Origin: Anoplopoma fimbria
Lineage: Eukaryota > Chordata > Actinopteri > Perciformes > Anoplopomatidae
Length of the DNA stretch: 64,000 nucleotides
Assembly: GCF_027596085.1 (NCBI RefSeq)
Contig: NC_072464.1
Location: forward strand, 18,489,624-18,553,623
Reading direction: 5' to 3'
A model generated the notes under the pieces. The model saw nothing but the letters and a program-made list of their open reading frames with translations. It searched no databases and was not told the origin of the DNA. The translations under genes and the position numbers were made by a program. Below are positions 15,963 to 28,400 of the stretch, in pieces (positions within the stretch are counted from its first letter, which is position 1; each line of letters opens with the position of its first letter).

Positions 15963-18900
15963 AATCTACACATACATTCACTCACACATACTTATAGCTC
16001 ATATTATACAAATATTTGTTAGAGTCAGGACTTTAACAGGAAAGTTAGATAAAAAGTGCTGCACCCATTTTTTATTTCTGAGCGCTCCGTCTTTTCCTTT
16101 TGGTCAAAAATATATGAACTGTTCAGAAAAACGCTGGGGACGTCACTGGTCACTGGTTTTGGCCGTGTCTTTCTATCCTGAGCTCTATATGTCAGACATA
16201 AGCTATCATAACAAAGACCTTTGTGGTAGCAGATCGGCAGTGCCGACACACATTTTTTTGCTGGTCCTTTTTGCTCTAAAAGGTGCTCATGGTGAAAAAG
16301 CAATGTTGAACAAATAGATAGTAGCCCAAATAGATAATGAAAAAACACTTGGGCAGCTTTTCATTGAAACACTGGGATAAAGCGCTCCCCCAGTGCTCCC
16401 CCGCCAGACACAGGCCCTTATACTGCGTCTGACCTCCTAAGTGCCTGGTTAACTTCCAGCGCCCTTAAAGGTCCCATATTGTTAAATGTGAGATTTCCAA
16501 GTGTTTTTATTATAAAGCAGGTCTAAGTGCTCTTTAAATACTGTGAAAGTATCATAACACTCAATCCATTGGGAAATACACACTGCCCATATTCATAAAC
16601 TGTGCCTTTAAACAAGCTGTCAGGGTTTCCGTACAGTTGTAATGTCACAACTATACAATATAAAGACCATTTCACAGTTTTACATGTAAACATCGTGAAT
16701 TTGTCTTAGTTTATTTCCTTGTTGCAGTTAAGAAATATATATATAAAAAGGAATGGTTATGTAAACCTGGAAATGAGCATAATATATCTCCTTTAAATCT
16801 TCAGTCACTCCTCTTTATCCTACAGTACCAGTGCACTTAAAATGAACATGAAGCAAACTTTCAGCTATATTCAAAATGTTCTGTGCTGTACCTTAATTGT
16901 TTATTCTTCATGAACATCCTGAAATATATTTTTAACAATTATACTTTGGTCAGCGTTTGTTGTTTTAAAATGTTCTCTGTCAATAAATTGACTCAAGGCT
17001 GGTCCAAGAAAGCGAGGGATCAAAGAAAGCATAAGCTTTTATTATTAAAATGAATCAGCTTATTAACCTAGCAACCTTCAAAGATCTACCTAATGCTAGA
17101 AATAAATTGTTTTCATATTAGCTTAACAAATCCAATTGAAGTGTACTTTCTATAGAAAAACATGACAAAAATTAAAGGCCTCTTTTTTCTCCAGAATAAA
17201 TGTGACATGTTGCTGCTTCAGTCTCAGGGTCCTCGTACTGTGCATGTTGGCTCGCGGCTCACATTAAGCGTCTCTTAATAAACTAGAACAAGTCAAAATG
17301 TCTGCTGTGAAAAAAGACCTATTGTTACTTTTTATGTGACACTATATAACTGGTGCTAGCTCTATGTGCTGCAGCATTAGCTGGTAGAATTGCAACATGA
17401 CTGATATGAATGACTGAGATGCAATGTATTTTCCATAACATATGGTCGACATGTTTTACAATGAAATGTTCAAATCAAGTAAATTCTGGAGGGCAATTTA
17501 AATAATTGACCTTAATTTAGTTCTATATATTCATCTAACTCAGCTTGCTCTCTCTCTCTCACACACACTCTCTCTCTCTGATGACCCACTGTGCACAGGA
17601 CATACTTTCAAATACAGCTCACTGATTGAATCCCCCTATGTAGTGCAAATTTATATGCATCAGTTGCAGCCAAATCAATTTGTTGCCGAACACTCTGGGA
17701 ATCAACACATTACAGTTTTCCATTTTCTGAAAAAGTGGATACGATTTGAAAGTGGTCTCTTTTGAGGAATACATTTTCAGGGTCCCTTAGAAGTTTCTAA
17801 ATCTAGTCACAAGTCCGAAAGCCGGCAACACTGATTGTATACTGAACTTCTCCGGCCTTTCCCACTGAGGTTTAGTTCAATCAGTAAGATTATTTCTGCT
17901 TCTGAGAAATGTTTGTACAACTTAAACTCTCTTCGCAGCTTTCTAGACTCAACCATACTTTAGGGAACAGAACTGTAAAAAATGCAATTAAAATGGTGTC
18001 CTTGGTTCAATGACACATTTCGGTGTTGCGAGCTACAATGTTACTGGAGTGAAGATCTGTACTTGCAAACCTTTTATTCCTGAGGTGTGCAAAGGAAAAA
18101 GGAGGGGTGAATGTGTGCTAGGGACTTCACAAAGAATCCAATAAAACCTCTCTACAGATTAAATTGGAATGTTTGTGTTTGTATAGAAATTTTGATTTAT
18201 GTTGAAGCTTTAGAATTCTGATCGGCTTCCACAAAAAATTGTGTATTCTTTTCCTGCGTTAATGTAAGATTAGAGCTGCAACTGCCATCAATCTTGGAGT
18301 GAAATAGAGAAGCAAGTAATCAAGACAGGGTCCATAAATCTGAGTGTGACAAGCAACGGCATGTGTGTGTGTGTACCTATTGTATTTCAAGAGTGCCCTC
18401 ATCAAATGCATTATTCAATAACAGAGTAGGTGAAAGTTAGAATTTATAATGTGATACTACCCGGCCGAAACAGTTGTGTCTGCATGGGATTAGTCATGAG
18501 GTGAACTGGTGCACAGCTGAATGAAGTAACAAAGCTCTGGTGGTTTGAGAATGGAGAACACGCTTCCTTCACTCAGCATCAGTACAGATAGAAACAGACA
18601 GGACTCATCGCCCAGATGTCTCTTTAGATTTGAAACTGCTTGAGTTTGACCTGACAGTACCCTGAATCAACACCGATTACTAGTCTTCAGACTACTTCTC
18701 CTATTTCTCGGCGCTAAAACAAAGAACCTTCCAATTCTGTAATTTGATTTTTATAGTTTTCCTTCCCAGTTTCTTATATCTATGGTGTTAATCATGCATT
18801 GATAATTTATACTTTTCATTAAGGGCATCCACACGCATGAACACGGACCAGATTCCAACTCAGAATCAAAGGTGTTCGAGTTATACCCTGCGATAAACTT

Positions 18901-21900
18901 TGATTACACCACACAGAGGCCCGCAGCCTCACACCATCACAGCCTCCTAGAGTTTCACGAAAAAAAAAAAACATTAAAAAAAAAAAATGCCAGGATCTGT
19001 TACCTGTGCTGTGACAGCTGTCTCCGTCTGGGTCGAGCGTCCATCCCGGATAACAGGAGCACTTCACCGTGGTCTTGTACTGCTCACACACCTGGCTGCA
19101 CTTTAGGTGACTGCTGCAGTAGTCCACCACTTCACATGTCTTGTTACTGGAGTCCAAGTGAAGCCCAGTGGGACAAAAACACACAACCCCTTTTCCTGGT
19201 GCCACGGTGCACTGGTGACTGCAGCCCCCTCTGGCTACAAGACACATATCTGGGGTGAAGAGAGGCCAAACTTTCTTAGAAACTGTACAGACATCGGAAG
19301 AAAGGCTGAGATTTGAAAGAGCATTTGAAAAGTACAGTGTGTGTGTGGTGGCTCTTTAAGACAGCTGCATCTGAATCCTCATCTTACAGAGCCATTTATT
19401 GACAATAATTACATGCAATCTTTAAGTTTTTATTTTTCAACATTTTGTCACAAGGACAACATATTTTCAACTCTGAGCAGGAGATCATAATCCATACACA
19501 AGTAGTGTGTTCACAATCTAATGGAGATAACAGTGTTGTATAATGAGGAATCCTTCATTAAGCGGATTCTACAAGGTTTCCCCTGGGGCTGAAAGGTTTT
19601 TATTTCCATCACTGCTTCAAAAACACAACAGGAAAAGGAGTATTTGTGAACTGTTCCTTTCCAAAGTTATATAAAGACAGACAAGATGTCATTTTGTACT
19701 CTATTATCTTGTTTTTTGTTATCAGCTGCCAGGCCAAGATGGTAGGGTATATTGGTGAAAATAAAACTGGCCCAGAGTCTTTTTCCCACCGTGGGAGGGT
19801 TGTTGGAGTATGTGGTCACAGTTGTTAATGGCGGATGTGAGTCCCGTTGAGCTGGCTCAAATCAATCTCACTCTCAAGGTCTCTCTGAACACATAATTGT
19901 CTATGAGGAGGCAGAAGCCCTCTTTTCAAGCTATGATAACACAGACACTCAAAGGTCCTGGAGCCCCCCCCCCTGAGGCTTGGTTAGTGATGCACTAGAA
20001 AATGAACCTCCATGTTTACACTGCTCACTCTAAGAGATTAGATGGCTGGGGTTATTCACAGGAGATCCGTTTCTTATCTCTGAAGACCGCTGAACAAACT
20101 TTTACACATTTGCTATCATTGAGAAGCCCAAGTATTAGTTCATGTTCTGTCACTTTCTGAGACAATACACGGATTCTTCGCCAGGCTCTAAGCTGCTCTA
20201 TATGAAGGATGCAGCAGGGCGCCTCTGGGAGATGTTCTTCACCATCCCATGGTATAACATCAGATGAAAAATTCAGAGTTAGCACGAGTCCTGTGAGATA
20301 ACTCGGCAGGTAACGTGTCCTGAACCGCTACAGTTAAAACTAGAGGATGTGACAGTGCTTCAACTTTTCCAATTAATTTTCCTGCAACTCTGCAAAGGCT
20401 GATAAAAAAGTAAATTGTGAGGAGTATAGAGCTATATTTGAAAAGGGAAGAGAAATGTGCGGCAGGTTTAATTTGCATTGTAAATGTGGTTTGTTACATT
20501 GTGACTGTTTTATTTGTTTTATTTTCTCTAAAAACAAATGAAGAAATGCCAGTCAAAGAGCCTCAAAACACAGTGGGAGCTTTGCAACATCCAAAATGCC
20601 TAAAAGTGTCTGGGAGTCATTATTTTTGACAGTTTTTGTGGGTCTTTTCAAGTGATTCTTCACCCAAAATATATCTTTCGAGTATCAAACACTGACCCCC
20701 TCTAGGCTTTGAAGAGTGGCTATAAAAAGCACCTCTGGAAGAAAAGCAGCTTTGGTCAGCATGAATTTTGTTGGTAACAACTTTTTTTCAACTTAAGGAG
20801 AGAAAATCAATATGAGCTTCTCAAACTTCTCAAAATTGTACTTGTCAGTCTGTCACCCTCCTCGGATGTCAGAAGTTCAGGAAGAAGCAGTATATTCAGC
20901 CAAAGTTATGACTGTTTGGGACAGACTGGCTATACAGATGTACAGTATTATGTATTTTTGTCTATTTGTCTACTGTGTAAGTGTTTAACATTGAACTATT
21001 GGAGTATATCGTGACCGACACAGCTTCATTGACAAATAACTGACAATTACTATCCAGCCGGGAGTGTTTGATAATTTGTCCACATATTTTTGTGTACTTT
21101 TAGTCAGGGGCTGTTTTTTGAATATACCATTCTAGTTTTTGGCGACAGTTTGTGAAAGTCCAAAACACAGGGACATTCTGTATGGGCTACCTTGCCTTAG
21201 TCTGCTGCCACTGTGACCCAGATCCAAATTAGCACCTGAACACAGATTTTATTTTGTGTTTTTTTTCGGGCTTGGTGAGGAAGAATGTTACTAGCCTGCA
21301 CAGAGGCCTAACCTCAACCTCATCAAACACCTGTATGATGACCTGGAACAGCAGGTCAGTGCCCAGGCTATACAATCTTGTGGAAGAAGTAGAGTAGCTG
21401 CCATTTGGACAGAATATCAATGTCAATAGGGTTGGAATAAAAAATTCAGCATTCAAATGTTCTGATTCTCCACCTTTCTTAATTTCCATGATATTGCAGG
21501 AGGTCAAAACAAAACCCCCCCAAAAAAGATTTGACATGCAGAGAAAAAAACCAACATACCGCAGATGGGTCCTTCGTCCGAGCGGTCAGCACAGTCCACT
21601 TTGCCATTGCAGATCTTATCAGGTGTGAGGCAGACAGAGGTGTCGTTGGCACAAGGGTACTTGGGTGGCTTACAGACAGCAGACTCACAGGACTCTTCAT
21701 CTGAGCGGTCCTCACAGTCGATGTCCCCGTCACACACCCAGCTCTTTGTGATACACTTGCCTGTAGAGAATGGAATGTGGAGTCAGGCAGACCTCAACAG
21801 TTCCAAGTTTCACTGCAGTTCAGACGATGTAATCTCATCTTAGTAAGTACAGAACAGTATGTGCTTCGCAAAAAAAGTTCCCTATCTTATAAGTGAAATT

Positions 21901-22373
21901 TAACACTGATCTCAGTGCTTACATTTCCAATTTTGGATTGGACACATTTTTAGTTACACAGTTATTTTATCAAACTTTGGGATAAGTATAAGAAAGCAAA
22001 AGTCTATGTTATTTTCATTTATTTTTTCCCAGGGGGCCTCAGTCAACAACAAACTCTTTCTCAGTTCTGTGTTAAATGTTCAACTTGATGAAAAAAAATT
22101 CACACAAGATCAATATTCCTTACGCTGGTATCTACACTACAGTATCATTTGTAATTCCATCATTGTGTAGCCTAGAAAGAGAGAGCTGGAATCAGTGAGG
22201 GAGCTGAGGAAGAAAATAATACATACACTGCATGCTCCCAGGTGAAGCCTGGATAGCAGCACATTCAAATTTACATTTTTTCCATCAACGCTACATCATA
22301 GGGTTTTGGGTTCCTACTGGTTTATGCTTGGTGCCGGATCAATGCAAACAGACATGGGAGGCTGAAGCGGCTG

Positions 22374-22457
<84 letters not shown>

Positions 22458-25400
22458 TTTAGTGTGACATCAAGCGTGTCCGTGTGTCTGTTTGGCTTCA
22501 GATCACTTCTAAGCTCCAGTTGTCCGCGCAAAAAATAGTCAGATGACACTTTTGATTTAGCTCTTCATTTCCTAAATGCTTAATACGATGCCAGTGCAGT
22601 TTGCATGTGAAAATGCAAGCTTATGTGTTATTCAAGTACACAAGCTTTTCATGTGTAAAATATGGATGACACTCGGGGCACAGAAATGTTCCATTTTAAC
22701 TGTCATCAAAGTGGGTGTGTTTGCGGTAATGCACATGGACAAGGAAGTTAATCATTTGTACAACTGAATGAACCAGTCTTGATTCTGGCAATTTCACCTT
22801 AAATGATCAATGAACAAATCACAACTTCCACTTGATGAGTTTTATGAGATGTATTTGTAGAAAGCAATGGAGGGGAGAAGAACGTGGCTTGAAAAGGGGA
22901 GGAAAAAATAGATCCTATTCAGGGAGTGGGAGGCATAAAAGGGAGGGAGTACTTCTGGGTGTGTTTATTTAATATAACCATTGCTTATTACTTTGGGTGG
23001 GAAATGTATTTTTTATATTCTTTCTGAATATAGAGAGCTTCAAACCTCTAAAAGTTTCATATTTAATGCAAAACAAATGCAGTTTATCAACAGACTTCCT
23101 GCAGAGATGATAACTATTTTATGTATGTTGGTCTTCCCTATACACAAGGCTGAAGATTATTCTTTAATAATGGATAAGTAAATGATTGGTTGTTGTGGAT
23201 GTTGTTTTTTTACTTTGCTCATCATTAAGGTTTTTATAGTTAGAAAGATATTCATATTTATTGGCATATTCTCCATGGTTTTGTTTTGTGATCCAGAAGA
23301 TTATGTCTAATACCGTGCCATGCTCTAGTTTAAGTTTCATTCTACTTTATTTTGCTACATTTAAGATTAATGTTCATGTTTAGGGTAATAAACAATTGTG
23401 GGCGTAAATATATATTTAGATATTAACCAAAAGCCTCCAGTATAGAATAAGACCCTGGAGCATGCAGCCTACATGCACCTTCAATATGAATGAATAAATC
23501 CTACATTCATTAAGTTAGCAGCCAAGTGTAAAGGTTACGCAAGTTGTACAGTATGAATACAGATGAAGCCCTCTAACATATCTTTTTTTTTTTTATTATT
23601 ACAACCATATCTAATGATCCATCACTGGATATATATAGGCAAAAACAAAAAAAATTCAATACCAAATGTTAATTGTATATCCGTTCACTTGTTTTCTTCA
23701 AGAAGAAGTATATTCAAAATCTTCTAACACTTGAATAACCAAAACTAATTACTGCAAGTGACTTCAACACATCCCTTCTTTAACAAAAAAATTGTTCCCC
23801 TACGTATCCTTTTTTTTAAATAGAAATGTATCCATCCCCAAGGGTAGAATTAATGAGATAAAGCATCCATATTCTCAGCATTAGAAATGGGCATAGATCT
23901 AATCGGAGTCTCACTTCTTGGTTTCATCTGAGAAGTTGAGAAAAAAAAGAAAGAAATACAGCACGTCCTTCCTTTAATCCATCAGAACTGTTGGCCCCTT
24001 CCAGAAATCCTTTTGAATAATACTAGAGAGGGCACTCTGTTCTTCTGAGGAGGACAGAAGGAACTGCACCGGTGCACAGGGGTGTGACTCTGCAGAATTA
24101 CAGTGAATAATAATTGTGTGGTCTAACCAACCCTTCACCACGCAGCATTGCCTCCATTCTTGATAATACTGTCAAGGGATGAGCTGAGAGCTGCCGAGCT
24201 AAAGACAGAAAGCAACTGAATCTTCCTCTGACCTTCTCTTTTCAGCTGCAGAAAAAGAAAGAGGATGCTGGGTTTTGGGTACATGGGGAGTTTATACAGG
24301 CCATTTAAATAGTCTGCCCTAATTGGTTGAACAACTACATGTTAACTTCACTGCGCTGCTCCAAAGTGGAGAACGGTTAAGCCTCTCGAGCCTGTCAGAG
24401 AGTGAAGCCTTTATGAAAAGGAAAAAAAAGTCATTTTGCAGCTTATTTTATAACTGATACACACAAAAAAATGTTCATGAAATGACATGATGTGAAACTG
24501 TCCCTCCTCTTTTAAGACCACACCAAAAGACTGGTATGAAAATGTTGAGGATATATTGTTTATTGCGGCATATTTAAATCTTTAGGCCTTTATACAACTC
24601 CAAAACATCATGCTTCATTCAGAAGTGAAATTCACATGTTTTCTTGATGATTTTCTATGGTGTAACCCACACACAAAGTAACTAAATTAGGGAAAATCTG
24701 TCCATATAATCCACGTGTCTTCATATATATCCTATACCACAATACAATATAGTCAACAATCAGGTCAGCTGATTTAACTTCCTCTCTGTTGCTGTGTGTT
24801 ACTATCGTAAATGCTCAAAATAGTTCAGCCAGGCTGTCATGGTTCTAAAACTATAACATCTGTCCCAAGCGAATGATGCAATATTTACTCACTGAAGCTG
24901 CAAGCTGAATTTAGTTTTCATGCCTCAGGGCCTGTTTCATTCCAAACATCAACCAACATTGTCAGTTGACTAATTAAATGTAAAATATCAACACTATGAC
25001 AGTGTTTGCATATGTCAGACTTCATTTAAAACTTCTGGAAGCGATTTCAGAGCCATGCACTATTTCTTGACTGAACTGCAGAGAGAATTCACAGACAGAC
25101 AGTTAAATGGAAGGGCCACCTTCAGCTGCTTACAGATACAAATAGCTGCTGTTATATATCTCTCACTTCTGACCTCAGTCTGCTGTTTGGCAGTGTACTG
25201 TATTCACTACCTGTATCTTTGCAGGTAAACTTGGCCTTGGGGTCACACATCCTCTTGGTGCCCTCGCAGTCTTTCTCGTCGCTCCCATCCTCACAGTCCT
25301 TGTCCCCGTCACATCTCCAGCGCTCTGGGATGCAGGTTCCATCAGTGACACAGTGAAATTCCTCTCCACTGCACTCGATCACAGATGGCAGCACTGGAAC

Positions 25401-28400
25401 AAAAGCAATTCCACACTTACTGTTTCACTGATCGACAGCAAATTGTTATGAGCGAAGGCACCACATTGAACTATTATTTTACAAGACATCTTTTACTGTT
25501 TAGAAAAATATTTATCTTTGCAAGCGGAGCACTTGGCAGCGATAGCAGGTCAGTGAGTTCCAGAGAGGGAAGTTATTTCACTTCCAGCATTTGAAATAAT
25601 AATCCTGTTTGGGTGGAGCTGAAGATGTTTTGGATTATGAACTCCCAAAGTCATTTGTGGTGTTGTATCCAGGCAACTGTTCAATGTGAAGACCGTTATC
25701 TGGTTAAAATCCTGTTGGGTGACCAAGAAGGCAATCACAAAGAAATGGTGCAAAGGGGATCCTCCTACACTGAGACACTGGCTGAACACTGAACAGGAGA
25801 TATTAGAAATGGAAAGACTCACACATAGAGAAGTTCAATCATCGTAATTATTGGAGAAATGGGAAAAATGGACCTCTCATAAGACCCTTTACAGAGACAA
25901 CACTAGAGCCATTGGATAGAGACATAGACATCTTGAGTCGTATCGATATGTATCCATATCGCTGGCACTGATCATGTTTGTTTTTTTGTTACTAAATGAA
26001 AACCAACAAAAACTAAAGTTGAAAAAAGATGTCTGTATCTAATGCTGATTGTAATAACACAATGGTGATTGAGTCTATGGCCCACTGATGAAAGCCCTTG
26101 CATATAAAGTATTGACGTATTATGTTCATGTCTACAGTGACATTCAAAGGAAAAATCCTAAGGGCGCTCTCTGGGAAGTGAGATCCAAAAATATGCCTGC
26201 AATTACCATCTATCGCCATAAGTGCCGCCATAGAGAACAAAGTTGATCTTCCAGATTGTAACTTTAAGGTTTATGCTTGTGAGATGTGTCTCTCTTGTTT
26301 AATGACTCTGGTAGCTTTTTCTTTTCCTAGCTTGGGTTATTTGTTTAAAAGTGTTTTTGTTCAAAAAAGAAAGCGATACCACGACACCATTATGTCGTAT
26401 GTGTTGCAGGTATTGGAGTCACTGGACATTTCCTCTGATAAGAGTTCATTCACAAACTAAATGGCAGTCTGAAATACATCACATGTTTAAATAATGGCTT
26501 AATACTTTTAAATAAGTTGATAGGAACAATATTGTATATATAAATACGTTCTAAACCAAAATAACACCAAGAGAACTAGAGTATAACACCAAAGAGGTTC
26601 TAATCAATTTTGTGACCCATTCTCAGCTGATCATAATTGACAGCAACATGCATTTAAGTCATGCATTCTGCATTCAGTAAAAATGATTTGGTTGATACTT
26701 AAAAGTTAAACCCCCCAAAAAAACATTTCCTCAACTGCTGAGGCAAAGCTAAAACAGATTCAATCCCCTGGAGTAAAAGCAGACGCAGACACGGGGGAGT
26801 GGAGAAGCCTGCAGTTCCCATCAGGAAGCACTTTGATGAATAGTCTACTCATTCTAGTGACAAGCAAGTGAGCTGTGAGTTTCTACAAGCTTGCATGAGC
26901 TTTCTGTGGTAATTAGATTAAATGATTCAACTCCTGATGGTAAAATTCCCGAGAACAGAGACTAGATAAGATTAGTCACACGTGAGTGTGAAAACAAAGT
27001 TATTGGACTCAAGCTGATTAACTGCTAAACGTGTAATTACAACACCTAAATTAAAACGTGATTTGCATTGTAAATACAATAATTAGCACACTCAAACAGA
27101 TGTAAAGACAGCTACACTTTCATAAAGTGGCTACCAGACAACTTTGGCTTAGTATATAATGGTTTATTATAAACACTATGTGTTCATACTGCTAATACTT
27201 TGATGTCAGATATGGATAATAACAATGGTCATTTTATGTTATGTAAGAATAAGTTAGTCTACCTACTTTTTATCCGAATATCTGACACTTCTAAGCTTTC
27301 GAAAGAAAATGTAGGCAATCTTACTTGCTGATCCGCCTCTGCAGGTCGTGTTCTCATCACTGAAGTCTCCACAGTCGTTGTCGCCATCACAGGCCCAGTG
27401 GTCTGGGATGCATCGGCCACTGGTGCACTTGAACTGGGAGTTTGCACAGGACTGGATGCAGCCCGCTTCGTCACTGCCATCTCCGCAGTCGTCATCTTAA
27501 CACATGCACAGACAGACAAATTAATTTATGGATGAGCTTTCAATTCTATGATGAGTATCTTCAAATGGTTTTTTCTCCTCACCTGAATCACAATGCCATG
27601 TCATGCTGATGCATCGGCCATTTGAACAGCTGAACTGGGTGAGGGGCTCACAGGTGGGGAAGGCTGAAAAGGTTTGAAGACAGGTACACCAATAAGTACA
27701 ATGCAAACCAAGATAAACAAATACATCGACTGCATTCTACACATCACTAAATGTTTTCTATTTACTGGTAACTGCCACAAATCCATTTCCTAAAACATAC
27801 AATATGCCCATGTGAACTATTACTCATTATCACGTGAGTAATAGTTGTATCGTTTAATACTTTGGAGAAAAGTCTCCACATTACTCAAAAGTATCACTGA
27901 CAATGTTACCAAAAGGTAGAAGATGAATTATGTGGTTGGGAATGTTGACAGTAATCTGTAAGCATTTTGAGCAGGGATGAGAAGAGATTCAAAATGTTTA
28001 TTTAGTCAGACAACAATGCTATAATTCCAGGTAATGGCCACCATTATTTAAAACAGCTTGGAAATTCAGGTTTTTCTCTCAGGACAAAACTTAGATAATG
28101 GTAGATGAATAATAATTCCAAACCAGCATGAAGAAATAAATACAAACAGGACTTAGAATCGACAGCCATGCTAGTGACTCTGTGCTTTCCCTAGGCACAG
28201 CTGTGCTTTATGTCTGTACAATATGTCATGGCAATCCACTTAATAGTTGTTGAGACATTTCATGTAAAAACCAACCAAAAAACAACTTTCTGCTGTAGGA
28301 AAAGTCTGAGGATCAGCAAAGTCATTGGAATTCATCACCAGGGAACCATGAACGTCTGAAGCAAACTTTGTGCCAAGTAGTTGTTGAGCTATTTCCCAGA

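Larger units (their letters stand above)
15509..19003 (-). other. Intron w20-w21 (3.5 kb)
   Basis: Holds a CA microsatellite (15921-15957), a MITE-like teleost repeat (about 16465-16797), a CT/CA-rich stretch (17547-17580), and next to w20 two A-runs on the plus strand (18960-18987), which are U-runs in the gene sense. The remainder shows nothing recognisable. Confidence 0.65.

Noticed and set aside
22232..22549. Open frames of VCVCVC and HTHTHT on both strands
   Set aside because: They are translations of the TG microsatellite and not genes.
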